Positions 18,412-26,378 of a stretch of DNA of 64,000 nucleotides are shown here, piece after piece. Position numbers and translations under genes: made by a program. The notes under the pieces were generated by a model that made no database searches, was not told the origin of the DNA, and worked only from the letters and a program-made list of their open reading frames with translations. How positions within the stretch are numbered: position 1 is the stretch's first letter; each line of letters begins with the position of its first letter. The stretch covers positions 363,451 to 427,450 of the forward strand of contig NZ_SWDW01000001.1 in the NCBI RefSeq assembly GCF_004919045.1, given 5' to 3'. Source of the stretch: Sinomonas albida. GTDB taxonomy: Bacteria; Actinomycetota; Actinomycetes; Actinomycetales; Micrococcaceae.

Positions 18412-19859
18412 CCGGCCACCGGATCCTTCTCGGGAACGGCCTGCGAGGGCGTCGGCGAAAGGTGCGTCCACGTGGCCTTGCTGCCGCGCGTGATGTCCAC
18501 GATCCCCTTGACGTAGACGACGTTGAGGAACATGTCGTAGAGCAGCTCGGGAAGGATCAGCACCGCGAGGAGGCGCGCGGCCCACCCGCCGGACCACGCC
18601 GTGACCACGCGCTCGATCGCGAAGAGGGTTCCGACGCTCAGCCAGAAGGGGAACCACACCCAGGTGTCGAGCGAGAGGGCCATGAGGACCATGAGCAGGA
18701 GGTAGGCGCCGAGTGCGATCACGCTGTAGCCGATGCCGATCTGCTGCGCCCAGTAGCGGAGGGTCTGCGGCGTCACGCCGTAGGCGCCGAGGTTTTCGAG
18801 CGCGCCGCGCTGCCAGCGGAGGCGCTGCGCCCAGAGCATGCGCCACGAGGGCATGAGCTCGGTCACGACCGTACACTCGGGGGGTGAGATGGTGAGCCCG
18901 CCGAGAGACTTGATGGCGATCGTGAGCTCGTTGTCCTCAGTGAGGGCCGCGGTGTCGTACACGTCGCCGGGGCGGCCCGGGAGGTCCGTGCCTCGGCTGC
19001 TCGCAATCGCGCGGAGGGCGGCCGGCCTGAAGATCGAGGCGGTGCCCGTGAGGACGAAGACGCGGCCGTTTCGACGGCGGATGTCGCGCGTGTAGCGGAC
19101 GTACTCGCTGCGCTGGAACTGCCTGACGAGGGTGGGGCCGGGCTCGCCGAAGAAGAGGCCGCCCACTGCCATGAGCGCGCGGTCGTCGGTGAAGCGGCCC
19201 ACGGCCGCCTCGACGAAGCGGATGCCCAGCATCGTGTCCGCGTCCATGACCATGACCACGTCGTTGTCGCCCTGATGCGGGAGGATGTCGCGAAGGATCT
19301 GGTTGAGCGCGCCGCCCTTCTTCTCGGTGTTGCCCACCGTCTCGAAGACCTCCGCCCCGGCGCTGCGAGCCACGTCCACCGTGCGGTCGGTGCAGTTGTC
19401 CGCGACGACGATGACGCGGTCCGGCCTGCGGGTCTGGCGGGAGAGCGAGGCGAGGGTCTGGGGCAGGGAGGCCTGCTCGTTGTGCGCGGGGATGAGGACC
19501 GTCACGCTGACCTCGCCCGCGAAGATCCCACGGGTTGCCGCCATGATGGCCTTCGGCGCAAGAGGGCGCGCAGGGATATGCACGCGTGAGCGGCGGTAGC
19601 GGTCGGCCACGAAGCGCTCGAGGAGCGCGACGCCCGCGCCGAGCAGCGCGGACGCGGCCGCGGCCATGAGGATGACCTGGGTGCTCGGCGCATCCGCGTC
19701 GTACAGGACACGCCAGATCCCGGCGACGGTCACCTCGACCGGCGACCAGAACCTTGGCGGATGGCTAGCGGATACGGCCCACCAGAGCAGGGTCGCGGCC
19801 CCGCCCACAGTGAGGAAGATGAGGAGTCCAACCAGGCGTTGGAACCAGTGCGTTCGCAC
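18408..19859 (-). CDS. Membrane GT2 glycosyltransferase of the processive (hyaluronan/cellulose synthase-like) type
   Basis: 483 aa starting GTG. Two N-terminal helices (about 8-30 and 61-83) are followed by a GT-A domain with the UDP-sugar motifs VLIPAHNE (121-128), ADNCTD (Asp154), DADT (206-209), the catalytic-base segment TEDNE (307-311) and QRLRW (345-349). Further helices follow at about 368-445. The D, DxD, D, QxxRW set and flanking helices indicate a polymer-making and translocating enzyme; the sugar is not predictable. It is divergent from a c-di-GMP gene pair. Confidence 0.88.
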   Translation of the reverse strand: MRTHWFQRLVGLLIFLTVGGAATLLWWAVSASHPPRFWSPVEVTVAGIWRVLYDADAPSTQVILMAAAASALLGAGVALLERFVADRYRRSRVHIPARPLAPKAIMAATRGIFAGEVSVTVLIPAHNEQASLPQTLASLSRQTRRPDRVIVVADNCTDRTVDVARSAGAEVFETVGNTEKKGGALNQILRDILPHQGDNDVVMVMDADTMLGIRFVEAAVGRFTDDRALMAVGGLFFGEPGPTLVRQFQRSEYVRYTRDIRRRNGRVFVLTGTASIFRPAALRAIASSRGTDLPGRPGDVYDTAALTEDNELTIAIKSLGGLTISPPECTVVTELMPSWRMLWAQRLRWQRGALENLGAYGVTPQTLRYWAQQIGIGYSVIALGAYLLLMVLMALSLDTWVWFPFWLSVGTLFAIERVVTAWSGGWAARLLAVLILPELLYDMFLNVVYVKGIVDITRGSKATWTHLSPTPSQAVPEKDPVAG

Positions 19860-20186
19860 AGACTAAGGTTACCGTGATTCCCGGGTCTGATTTGACATGT
19901 AAAATGTTGACTGGATTTTTCGGTACACTGTCCGCTAGAGCTGGCGCTGGGACGCGCCGGCCGAGGGGCAGCTCCCTCGGTACCGAACCCATGGATGGCA
20001 TTGCCGACGGCGTGCGCGCCTCGTCGCTGGGCGTCTTGTGTGCGCCTGGGGACCGCAGCGTGAGCCCGACTACAGGAGCGTGTCGATTGGCTCGAAGGCG
20101 CACCCAGCCCTGGGACATCCCGCTGCGCGGTGGCATGGGCCATGCCCGGGAGCTGTCTCCTGTCGGCGGCCTTTTAGGGGGCCCCG
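19860..20186. other. Divergent region and long leader upstream of the c-di-GMP gene pair
   Basis: 327 bases. The left end is AT-rich with TTGACA (19892) and TACACT (19924), badly spaced as a promoter. A perfect 7-bp stem CCGAGGG/CCCTCGG (19961-19980) follows. An open frame crosses the region but has no recognisable features. It matches no riboswitch core I know. An AGGGGG site at about 20176-20181 serves the downstream GTG start. Confidence 0.4.
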
Positions 20187-21998
20187 GTGGACGCAAGTAG
20201 CCGAGTGCGGGACAGCCTCGCCCAGCGACGTTTCCCGACCATGGCCGCGACCGTCGACCGGCTCGGGACGGAGATCCCGACTGTTCCTGCAGATACTCCG
20301 GTGGGCACCGTGGACGGCATGTTCCGGATGGATCCTGCGCTGCGCGCCGTCGCGGTCCAGGATGGGCCGCGCCAGCTCGTCCTCCTGACCCGGCGGCTCG
20401 TCGAGATCCACCTTTCCGGGCGGCTCGGGTATGGGCGCGCTCTCAATGCCCGCCGCACGGCCGGCCAGCTTCTGCCCGAGCACCGGGTGGTGTGCCGCCC
20501 AGGCATGAGCCTCGACGACGCCGCGGACCTCGCGCTCGGACGTCCCGAGGAGGTGCGCTACGACGATCTGCTCATGCTCGGCGACGAGGGGCCCAAGGTC
20601 GTGTCCGTCTCGGAGATCTTCGAGGAGCTCGCGCGCTCGTTCCGGCACGCCGCCTGGCACGACGACCTCACGGGGCTTCCCAACCGCCGCTGGTTCGACG
20701 AGCAGGGCCCTGCGCTGCTTGCCCGGTCCAACCCCGACCGGACCGCCATCCTCTATGTCGACCTCGACCACTTCAAGGCTGTCAACGACACGCATGGCCA
20801 CGACGTGGGCAACGCCGTGCTCGTCGAGTTCGCCCGACGGCTGCGCGAGTGCGTCCGGGTCGAGGACGCCGCTGTGAGACTCGGCGGCGACGAATTCGTG
20901 GCGCTGCTCGCCGACATCGATGAGGCCGACGCCGAGAACGTCGCCGATCGGGTTCTCGCTGCCGCGCTCGCGCCGATGAACCATGGCGGGCACGCCCTCC
21001 AGCTCTCTGCGACCATCGGGCTCGTGATGGCCCGGGACATCGCGTGGGACGAAGAGCTCGGCCCCCTCGACGCCCTACTTCGCCACGCGGACGGAGCGAT
21101 GCTTACGGGCAAGCAACTCGGGAAGCACCGCGTCCAGCGCCTCGACGGCCGTGCCGGCGATCCATTCGCGCGCCTCGCGCAGATCCGCCGCCGCCTCCTC
21201 GGCGCCTTGGAGGACGGGACCCTCACCGTGAGGTACGAGCCGATCCTCGACCTCGCGAGCAGCCGGTGCACGAGCGTCCAAGCCGTGCTGCACTGGGACG
21301 ACCCGGAGCTCGGGGGCGTCGAACCGGACGAATTCCTTCAAGCCGCCGAGCGCAGCGGTCTGCTCGCGCAGATCGCCTCGCACGTGCTCGACAAGGTGTG
21401 TGCGCAGGTCGCGGAGTGGCGGCGGGCCGGGCACGGGTGGCGCGTGGGGCTCAGGGTCGTTCCGGGATGGCTCACCGGCGGCCAGCTCGCGCGGGACGTC
21501 AAGGCCGCGCTCGCCGCCCACGGGCTGGGCGGGGACGGCGTCCGGATCGATGTCGGCGGTCGCTTCGCGCTCGCGGACATTGCCAACGCCAAGGCGCAGG
21601 TGACCGAGTTGCGCGCAGCCGGAGTGGAGGTGGGTCTCGATTCCTATGGGAACGAGCACGGCACCATCGCCGTACTGAGGGCCCTGCCGTTCACCATGCT
21701 CAAGATCACCTCGACGCTCATTGACCAGATCGACTCGAGCCAGACCGACGCCGCGATCGTCGCCGGCATCGTCAATACCGGCCACGCGCTGGGACTCGAG
21801 GTCTTGGCGTCCGGGGTGACGCGCCCCTCGCAGATCGGCGTCCTGCGCGAGCTCGGCTGCGACGCCGCCCGCGGGGCCTTGATCGGCGACCCGATGGCCC
21901 CCGACGAGCTCGTCCGCCGCTTCAGTCCAGTCCCATCAGAACCCGACGCGGTGGGGGAGGTTTGCCTCGCGGGCGACTCGGCCCCTAACGTTTCCTAA
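20187..21998 (+). CDS. Diguanylate cyclase with CBS-like N-terminus and degenerate EAL domain
   Basis: 603 aa. Residues about 20-148 resemble a CBS-type sensor. A GGDEF domain at about 155-318 has the intact motif RLGGDEF (233-237) and an RxxD inhibitory site (RVED, 224-227), so c-di-GMP synthesis with product feedback is expected. The EAL-like domain (about 335-590) has lost its catalytic set: EAL is QAV (365-367), DDFGTG is replaced by DSYGNE and the KID lysine segment by KITSTL. It should not hydrolyse c-di-GMP. The start GTG has AGGGGG five bases upstream. Likely co-transcribed with the next gene, 59 bases downstream. Confidence 0.9.
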   Translation: MDASSRVRDSLAQRRFPTMAATVDRLGTEIPTVPADTPVGTVDGMFRMDPALRAVAVQDGPRQLVLLTRRLVEIHLSGRLGYGRALNARRTAGQLLPEHRVVCRPGMSLDDAADLALGRPEEVRYDDLLMLGDEGPKVVSVSEIFEELARSFRHAAWHDDLTGLPNRRWFDEQGPALLARSNPDRTAILYVDLDHFKAVNDTHGHDVGNAVLVEFARRLRECVRVEDAAVRLGGDEFVALLADIDEADAENVADRVLAAALAPMNHGGHALQLSATIGLVMARDIAWDEELGPLDALLRHADGAMLTGKQLGKHRVQRLDGRAGDPFARLAQIRRRLLGALEDGTLTVRYEPILDLASSRCTSVQAVLHWDDPELGGVEPDEFLQAAERSGLLAQIASHVLDKVCAQVAEWRRAGHGWRVGLRVVPGWLTGGQLARDVKAALAAHGLGGDGVRIDVGGRFALADIANAKAQVTELRAAGVEVGLDSYGNEHGTIAVLRALPFTMLKITSTLIDQIDSSQTDAAIVAGIVNTGHALGLEVLASGVTRPSQIGVLRELGCDAARGALIGDPMAPDELVRRFSPVPSEPDAVGEVCLAGDSAPNVS

Positions 21999-22057
21999 GT
22001 GAACTTCCGGGCACCTCCGTCCGGGCTAGTGACGCGAGGAATGGGAAGTACTGGATC

Positions 22058-23437
22058 TTGGCGACTCCGCTCATTTGGCCTGAACACCGGCGGGGGCTGA
22101 CTCTCGAAGTCGAGCGCCTCCTCCAGCCCGATCGGGGGCAGGGTCCGGGCCCGGGCCACGCCGGTCCGGAAGGCCGCGCGCTGCTCCTCGTGAGCCTGGA
22201 CGCCTACAACCGGATCACCTTCAACCTCGGTCAGGCGCAGGCGAACCTTGTCCTGGACGAGGTGGAGCTCATGCTCACGGACTTCGTCGGGGAGAACGGG
22301 CTCGTCGTGCGGTCCGCGCGGGACGAGTTCGCCGTCCTGCTCCGCCGCGCCGACGCAAACGAGGCCCGGCGTGTGGCACAGACGATCCAGGCCCGTGCGC
22401 GCCGCGTCGAGTGTGGGCTCACGCGGCCGCTCCTGAGCGTGAGCGTGGGCGTGCGGACGGCGAGCGCGGGCGAGGGCGCCGAGGATGTCCTCGCTGCGGC
22501 GGGCGTGGCACTCGAGGCCGCCAAGGCCGGCGGCCGCGGGAAGATGAAGGTCTTCGAGCCCTTCATGCTCGACGCCATCGAGGTCCGTCACCGCCTCAGC
22601 AGCGATCTCGCTGCCGCGGTGAGGGATGGTGCGCTGACCGTTGCCTACCAGCCGATCGTGTCCCTGCAGACCGGTCGGGTCCAAGGGGTCGAAGCGCTGG
22701 CCCGTTGGACTCACCCCGCTCTGGGAATCATCCGGCCTGACGAATTCCTGCCGCTCGCCGAGGAACTCGGGATCGCCGCCGAGCTCGACCACCACATCCT
22801 CACGACGGCGCTGGCCCAGACCAATGCGTGGACGAGCGACCTTCCGCTCGCGCCGGACTTCAGCGTCAGCGTGAACATCACGGCGTCTCAGCTCCAGCAC
22901 CTCGAATACATCGACCGGGTCCGGCACGCGCTCGGAGAGGCCGGGGTGGCCCCCAGCTCGCTCGTCCTCGAGATCACCGAGGCCTCCTTCGTGGCAGGCG
23001 ACGACGTGGACACATATTCACTCCAGGGCCTGCGCCGCCTCGGGGTGGGCCTCGACATCGACGACTTCGGGACCGGGTACTCCTCGATCAGCTACCTCCA
23101 GAGGCTTCCCGTGAGCCGCGCGAAGATCGACCGATCGCTCCTTGGAAACGTGGCGACGGACCCGGACCAGCGTCGGTTCCTCGGAGCGATCCTGCGCCTC
23201 GTGGAGGCGTGCGGCCTCACCGTTGTCATCGAAGGCATCGAGACGGCGGAGCAGGCGCTCGCCGTCGCGGAGCTCGGCGCAGCGTACGGTCAGGGCTACT
23301 ACTTCAGCCGCCCGATGCCGGCGGAGCAGATGACTGCGTTCCTCGAGGAGACCCTTGAGCGTCCGCTCGCCCCGTTCGCCGGAGGGCCAGGGACTTCCGC
23401 GTTCGCCGAGGGGCGAGGGCCTTCCGCGCGACGATAG
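22058..23437 (+). CDS. c-di-GMP phosphodiesterase (EAL) with degenerate GGDEF domain
   Basis: 459 aa, starting at a probable TTG (no ATG or GTG in frame upstream). The GGDEF domain (about 40-165) has RSARDEF (85-91) where GGDEF is required, so it cannot be a normal cyclase. The EAL domain (about 183-435) keeps the catalytic set: YQPI, EALARW (212-217), Asn273 in NIT, Glu305 in EITE, DDFGTGYSS (335-343), Lys356 in KIDRS and EGIE (392-395). It should hydrolyse c-di-GMP. With the preceding protein it forms a pair with complementary active domains. Confidence 0.9.
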   Translation: MATPLIWPEHRRGLTLEVERLLQPDRGQGPGPGHAGPEGRALLLVSLDAYNRITFNLGQAQANLVLDEVELMLTDFVGENGLVVRSARDEFAVLLRRADANEARRVAQTIQARARRVECGLTRPLLSVSVGVRTASAGEGAEDVLAAAGVALEAAKAGGRGKMKVFEPFMLDAIEVRHRLSSDLAAAVRDGALTVAYQPIVSLQTGRVQGVEALARWTHPALGIIRPDEFLPLAEELGIAAELDHHILTTALAQTNAWTSDLPLAPDFSVSVNITASQLQHLEYIDRVRHALGEAGVAPSSLVLEITEASFVAGDDVDTYSLQGLRRLGVGLDIDDFGTGYSSISYLQRLPVSRAKIDRSLLGNVATDPDQRRFLGAILRLVEACGLTVVIEGIETAEQALAVAELGAAYGQGYYFSRPMPAEQMTAFLEETLERPLAPFAGGPGTSAFAEGRGPSARR

Positions 23438-23465
23438 GCTGTCTTCCGTGAAGCGGGAGAGAACC

Positions 23466-24227
23466 ATGGAGTTGCCCGGATTCCTGTACGGGTACTACGA
23501 GCGGCGCCTGGCGCGCGCGCTCAGGCCTGAGAGCATCCCGCGGCACATCGGCGTCATGGTGGACGGCAATCGCCGCTGGGCCCGCCAGTTCAACGCGCCG
23601 ACGAGCCAGGGCCACCGAGCGGGCGCGGACAAGATCCACGAGTTCCTCGGCTGGTCCCGAGAGCTCGGTGTGCGGGTGGTGACGCTCTACATGCTCTCGA
23701 CCGACAACATGAACCGCTCGAGCGAGGAGCTCGCCGAACTCACCGAGATCATCGCGGAGACGCTCGACCGGCTCGATGAGGATCCCAACGTGTCGGTCCA
23801 CGCAATGGGCGCCCCCGAGCTCCTCCCGGACCACCTTGCGGAGCGACTCGCCCGCCTCACGGACAAGCCGAGCCCCTCGGAGCCGCTCCATGTCAACGTC
23901 GCCGTGGGCTACGGCGGGCGGCGGGAGATTGTCGACGCCGTCCGGGAGCTACTGCGCGACGCCCTGGCCCGCGGCGAAGACATCGCCGCGCTGGCAGACA
24001 GGCTCGACGTCGACGACATCTCGCGCTTCCTCTACACGGCGGGCCAGCCCGATCCCGACCTCGTGATCCGCACCTCCGGGGAGCAGCGTCTCTCGGGCTT
24101 CCTCATGTGGCAGAGCGCGTACAGCGAGTTCTACTTCTGCGAGGCGCTGTGGCCGGACTTCCGCCGCGTCGATTTCCTCCGGGCGCTCCGCGACTACGAG
24201 GGCCGCCAGCGCCGATTCGGGGCGTGA
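23466..24227 (+). CDS. uppS: Isoprenyl transferase (cis-prenyltransferase, UppS family)
   Basis: 253 aa, adding isopentenyl units in cis to allylic diphosphates to make polyprenyl carriers for the cell wall. Family motifs are VMVDGNRRWAR (catalytic Asp33), GADKIHEFLGWSRELGV, NVAVGYGGRREIVDA, DLVIRTSGEQRLSGF and QSAYSEFYF. GGGAG precedes the ATG; a GTG 18 bases upstream is an alternative. In mycobacteria the homologue in this neighbourhood makes a short farnesyl product, so chain length here is uncertain. Confidence 0.93.
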   Translation: MELPGFLYGYYERRLARALRPESIPRHIGVMVDGNRRWARQFNAPTSQGHRAGADKIHEFLGWSRELGVRVVTLYMLSTDNMNRSSEELAELTEIIAETLDRLDEDPNVSVHAMGAPELLPDHLAERLARLTDKPSPSEPLHVNVAVGYGGRREIVDAVRELLRDALARGEDIAALADRLDVDDISRFLYTAGQPDPDLVIRTSGEQRLSGFLMWQSAYSEFYFCEALWPDFRRVDFLRALRDYEGRQRRFGA

Positions 24228-24255
24228 TTCTTGGACCGTGCCGTGCCGGTCGCGG

Positions 24256-25371
24256 CTAGCGTCCGTTGATCGGTGCGGGCAGCGGCGTGAGCGGAACGGC
24301 ATCCGAACCGTTCCAGCCGAACTGCACCGTGATGGGGTTTCCCGACGCGCAGCACATAGGATCATTCGCCCCGTACTGCGGATAGACGGCCGCGGCGACC
24401 TGCCCGTTCTGCCACGCGATGGAAACGGACGTCTCGCCCTGCGGGCGGTCGACGCCGACCATCTGCCCGCGGTGGAAGAAGAAGACGATCTGGCAGTGGC
24501 CGTCGCCGCTGTCCGAGCACACGGCCGGCACGGCGTCGAGGTCGTCGTTGGGCTGCGGCGGGATCGGCTTGCCCGCCGTGTAGCCGAGGTCGGCGAGCTG
24601 CTGGACCACGGGCGTTCCCGCGAACTGCGCCGCGGGCTCCTCGAACGATTCGGCGAGGCGACCGCTCACGATCGTTCCGCCGTCGACCGTGTAGGTGCCC
24701 GTGAAGAGCTGCGCGTCGCCTTGGGTGGTGAACGCGAGCAGGCGGATCTCGACCTGCCCTGCGCTCGGGGGAGCGTGGCCGATCGTCAGGATCTGGCGCG
24801 CGGTCGAGGCGTAGCCGGCGCTGAAGTCGGCGAACGTCGAGCCGAAGTTCTTGCCGCCCAGGTCCCAGGCCTTGCCGTAGTCGTGGGTCGAGACGGCGGC
24901 GTAGTACGCGGCCACGACGTCGGCGGGCGTGGCGGGCTGCGCGACCGGTGGGGCGGGCGTGGAGGCGGTCGACTGGGAGCTGGTGCTCGGTGATGAGACG
25001 GTCGACGGCGTCGACGTCGCCGTGGGAGACGATGCGGGAGGCGATGCGGAGGCGGGCAGCGTCGAGCTCGGCCCGGCGAGCGGCTGGGACGCGCTGGACG
25101 CGGGCGAGAAGTACTTCGGCACGAGGTACAGACCGGCGGCGACCGCTGCGATCGCCACGAGCGCGGCACCAGCGATCCAGATCCAGCGGCGCGCCGACGC
25201 GCGGGGCTCGCGCTGCGCCTCTGGCTCGTCAGGGAGCGTGATTAGGGGAGCCTCCGGCTCCGAAGCCCGTGGAGCGTCTTGAGCCTCGGGTTGCTGGACG
25301 CGCGCGCCGCAGTTGGGGCAGAAGCGCGCGCCTTCGCGCAGTTCCTGCCCGCACGACGCGCAGGTTGTCAC
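24256..25371 (-). CDS. Zinc-ribbon membrane protein with NTF2-like and LppP/LprE-like extracytoplasmic domains
   Basis: 371 aa from a GTG with GGAGGAG upstream. The N-terminus is a zinc ribbon, CASCGQ ... CPNCG (Cys 4, 7, 18, 21). One transmembrane helix spans about 62-86, then a long Ser/Thr/Pro linker to about 148. The outer part has a YYAAVSTHDYGKAWDLGGK segment typical of NTF2-like wall proteins. The C-terminal part resembles the LppP/LprE family, with CQIVFFFHRGQMVG and the Cys pair in YGANDPMCCASG. It is the last gene of a four-gene operon, so the cytosolic zinc ribbon may dock to the ATPase encoded upstream. Role unknown. Confidence 0.75.
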   Translation of the reverse strand: MTTCASCGQELREGARFCPNCGARVQQPEAQDAPRASEPEAPLITLPDEPEAQREPRASARRWIWIAGAALVAIAAVAAGLYLVPKYFSPASSASQPLAGPSSTLPASASPPASSPTATSTPSTVSSPSTSSQSTASTPAPPVAQPATPADVVAAYYAAVSTHDYGKAWDLGGKNFGSTFADFSAGYASTARQILTIGHAPPSAGQVEIRLLAFTTQGDAQLFTGTYTVDGGTIVSGRLAESFEEPAAQFAGTPVVQQLADLGYTAGKPIPPQPNDDLDAVPAVCSDSGDGHCQIVFFFHRGQMVGVDRPQGETSVSIAWQNGQVAAAVYPQYGANDPMCCASGNPITVQFGWNGSDAVPLTPLPAPINGR

Positions 25372-25397
25372 GTGCTCCTCCGCGGCATGATCGCCTC

Positions 25398-26360
25398 CTA
25401 GTGTGGCTGGGGCTCGGGCGGAACGTCCGACGGCGGGGCCTCCGCGGGCGGGGCCGCGGAGCTTTCCGGGGGAGGGGGCCCGGCGGGCGTGGCCGCCTCT
25501 TCAGGTGGCTTTGCGCCCTCCGGCGGTGCAGCCAGCTCGTCCGGGGGAGCACTGTGGCTGCCGCCGTCCGCGCCCTCGACATCGGGCTCCTCGATGGCCT
25601 CGACTTCTAAGTCGATTTCTTCGGCTTCGCCGAATTCCATCTCTTCGACGGGCCCGACTTCCAGTTCGTCGGTTTCGCTGATGTTCGATTCGTCGACTCC
25701 ACCATCCGTAATCTCCACGTACTCGGCTTCCTCGACGATCTCCATCTCGTCAATTTCGATCTCCAACCCGGCTTCAACCTGGCCCTCATCCTCGCGGGCC
25801 AGCTGTTGCTCCGCCACGGCGTCGGCGAGGTCCGCGTCGAGGGACTCCTTGAGCTCGGCTCGTTGTTCCTCAACTGCGTTGGCGAGGTCATCGTCAAGGA
25901 AATCCTTGACCGCCTGGAGCTTGTCAGTGTCATCGAACTCGGGCTTTTCGTCGAGACCATTGATGAAGCCCTGAAGCCTTTCGTCGAAGGCGTTGTCCTC
26001 GAACCCGTCGCCCTCGAGCTGTTCTCGGAGTCTGTCCAGCGCCTCTTTGGCGTATATGTCTTCGTTCACGGACTTGTCGGGGGGATCGGGCGCCCATTTT
26101 AAGCCCGGTGGAGGATCCTCCTGCGTGGTGATCTCTTTTTCGGTGCTGACGGTGTTTCCGTCCGCGTCGACGGTGAACTGCGCCGGACCTGAATCTGCAG
26201 GTTTCGAAATGGCGGGGCCGGAAACGATCTGTGCTTGGCGACCTTGGATTTCGGCGTTCTGGAATTCGATCCGCTGATTTATGCCGTCAGCCGTCGCCTG
26301 AGTCCACCCACTTATGACGGTCATCGCAAGTGCCGCTCCGACTTTTCGTCCTCTGTCCAT
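25398..26360 (-). CDS. Highly acidic, probably exported protein of unknown function
   Basis: 320 aa. A strong AGGAGGAGGG site lies six bases before the ATG. Residues 1-25 look like a signal peptide: basic MDRGRK, hydrophobic VGAALAMTVISGW, then TQATA before DG. The mature chain is dominated by Glu and Asp, with helical stretches (about 100-200) and runs such as EIEIDEMEIVEEAEYVEI. The last 60 residues are Pro/Ala/Glu-rich. No Cys in the mature protein. Base composition is lower in GC than its neighbours. It sits between the VirD4-like ATPase and the zinc-ribbon/LppP protein with gaps of 18 and 26 bases. I recognise no family. Confidence 0.75.
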   Translation of the reverse strand: MDRGRKVGAALAMTVISGWTQATADGINQRIEFQNAEIQGRQAQIVSGPAISKPADSGPAQFTVDADGNTVSTEKEITTQEDPPPGLKWAPDPPDKSVNEDIYAKEALDRLREQLEGDGFEDNAFDERLQGFINGLDEKPEFDDTDKLQAVKDFLDDDLANAVEEQRAELKESLDADLADAVAEQQLAREDEGQVEAGLEIEIDEMEIVEEAEYVEITDGGVDESNISETDELEVGPVEEMEFGEAEEIDLEVEAIEEPDVEGADGGSHSAPPDELAAPPEGAKPPEEAATPAGPPPPESSAAPPAEAPPSDVPPEPQPH

Positions 26361-26378
26361 GTCTCGCCCTCCTCCTCG

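Noticed and set aside
19930..20186. c-di-GMP (GEMM) or c-di-AMP (ydaO) riboswitch before the cyclase gene
   Set aside because: I could not find the conserved core bases of either class; only generic GC-rich stems are visible.
19874..20200. 108-codon plus-strand frame in the leader of the cyclase gene
   Set aside because: Composition is shadow-like (Arg/Gly/Pro-rich) with no motif, and it overlaps the cyclase start in another frame.
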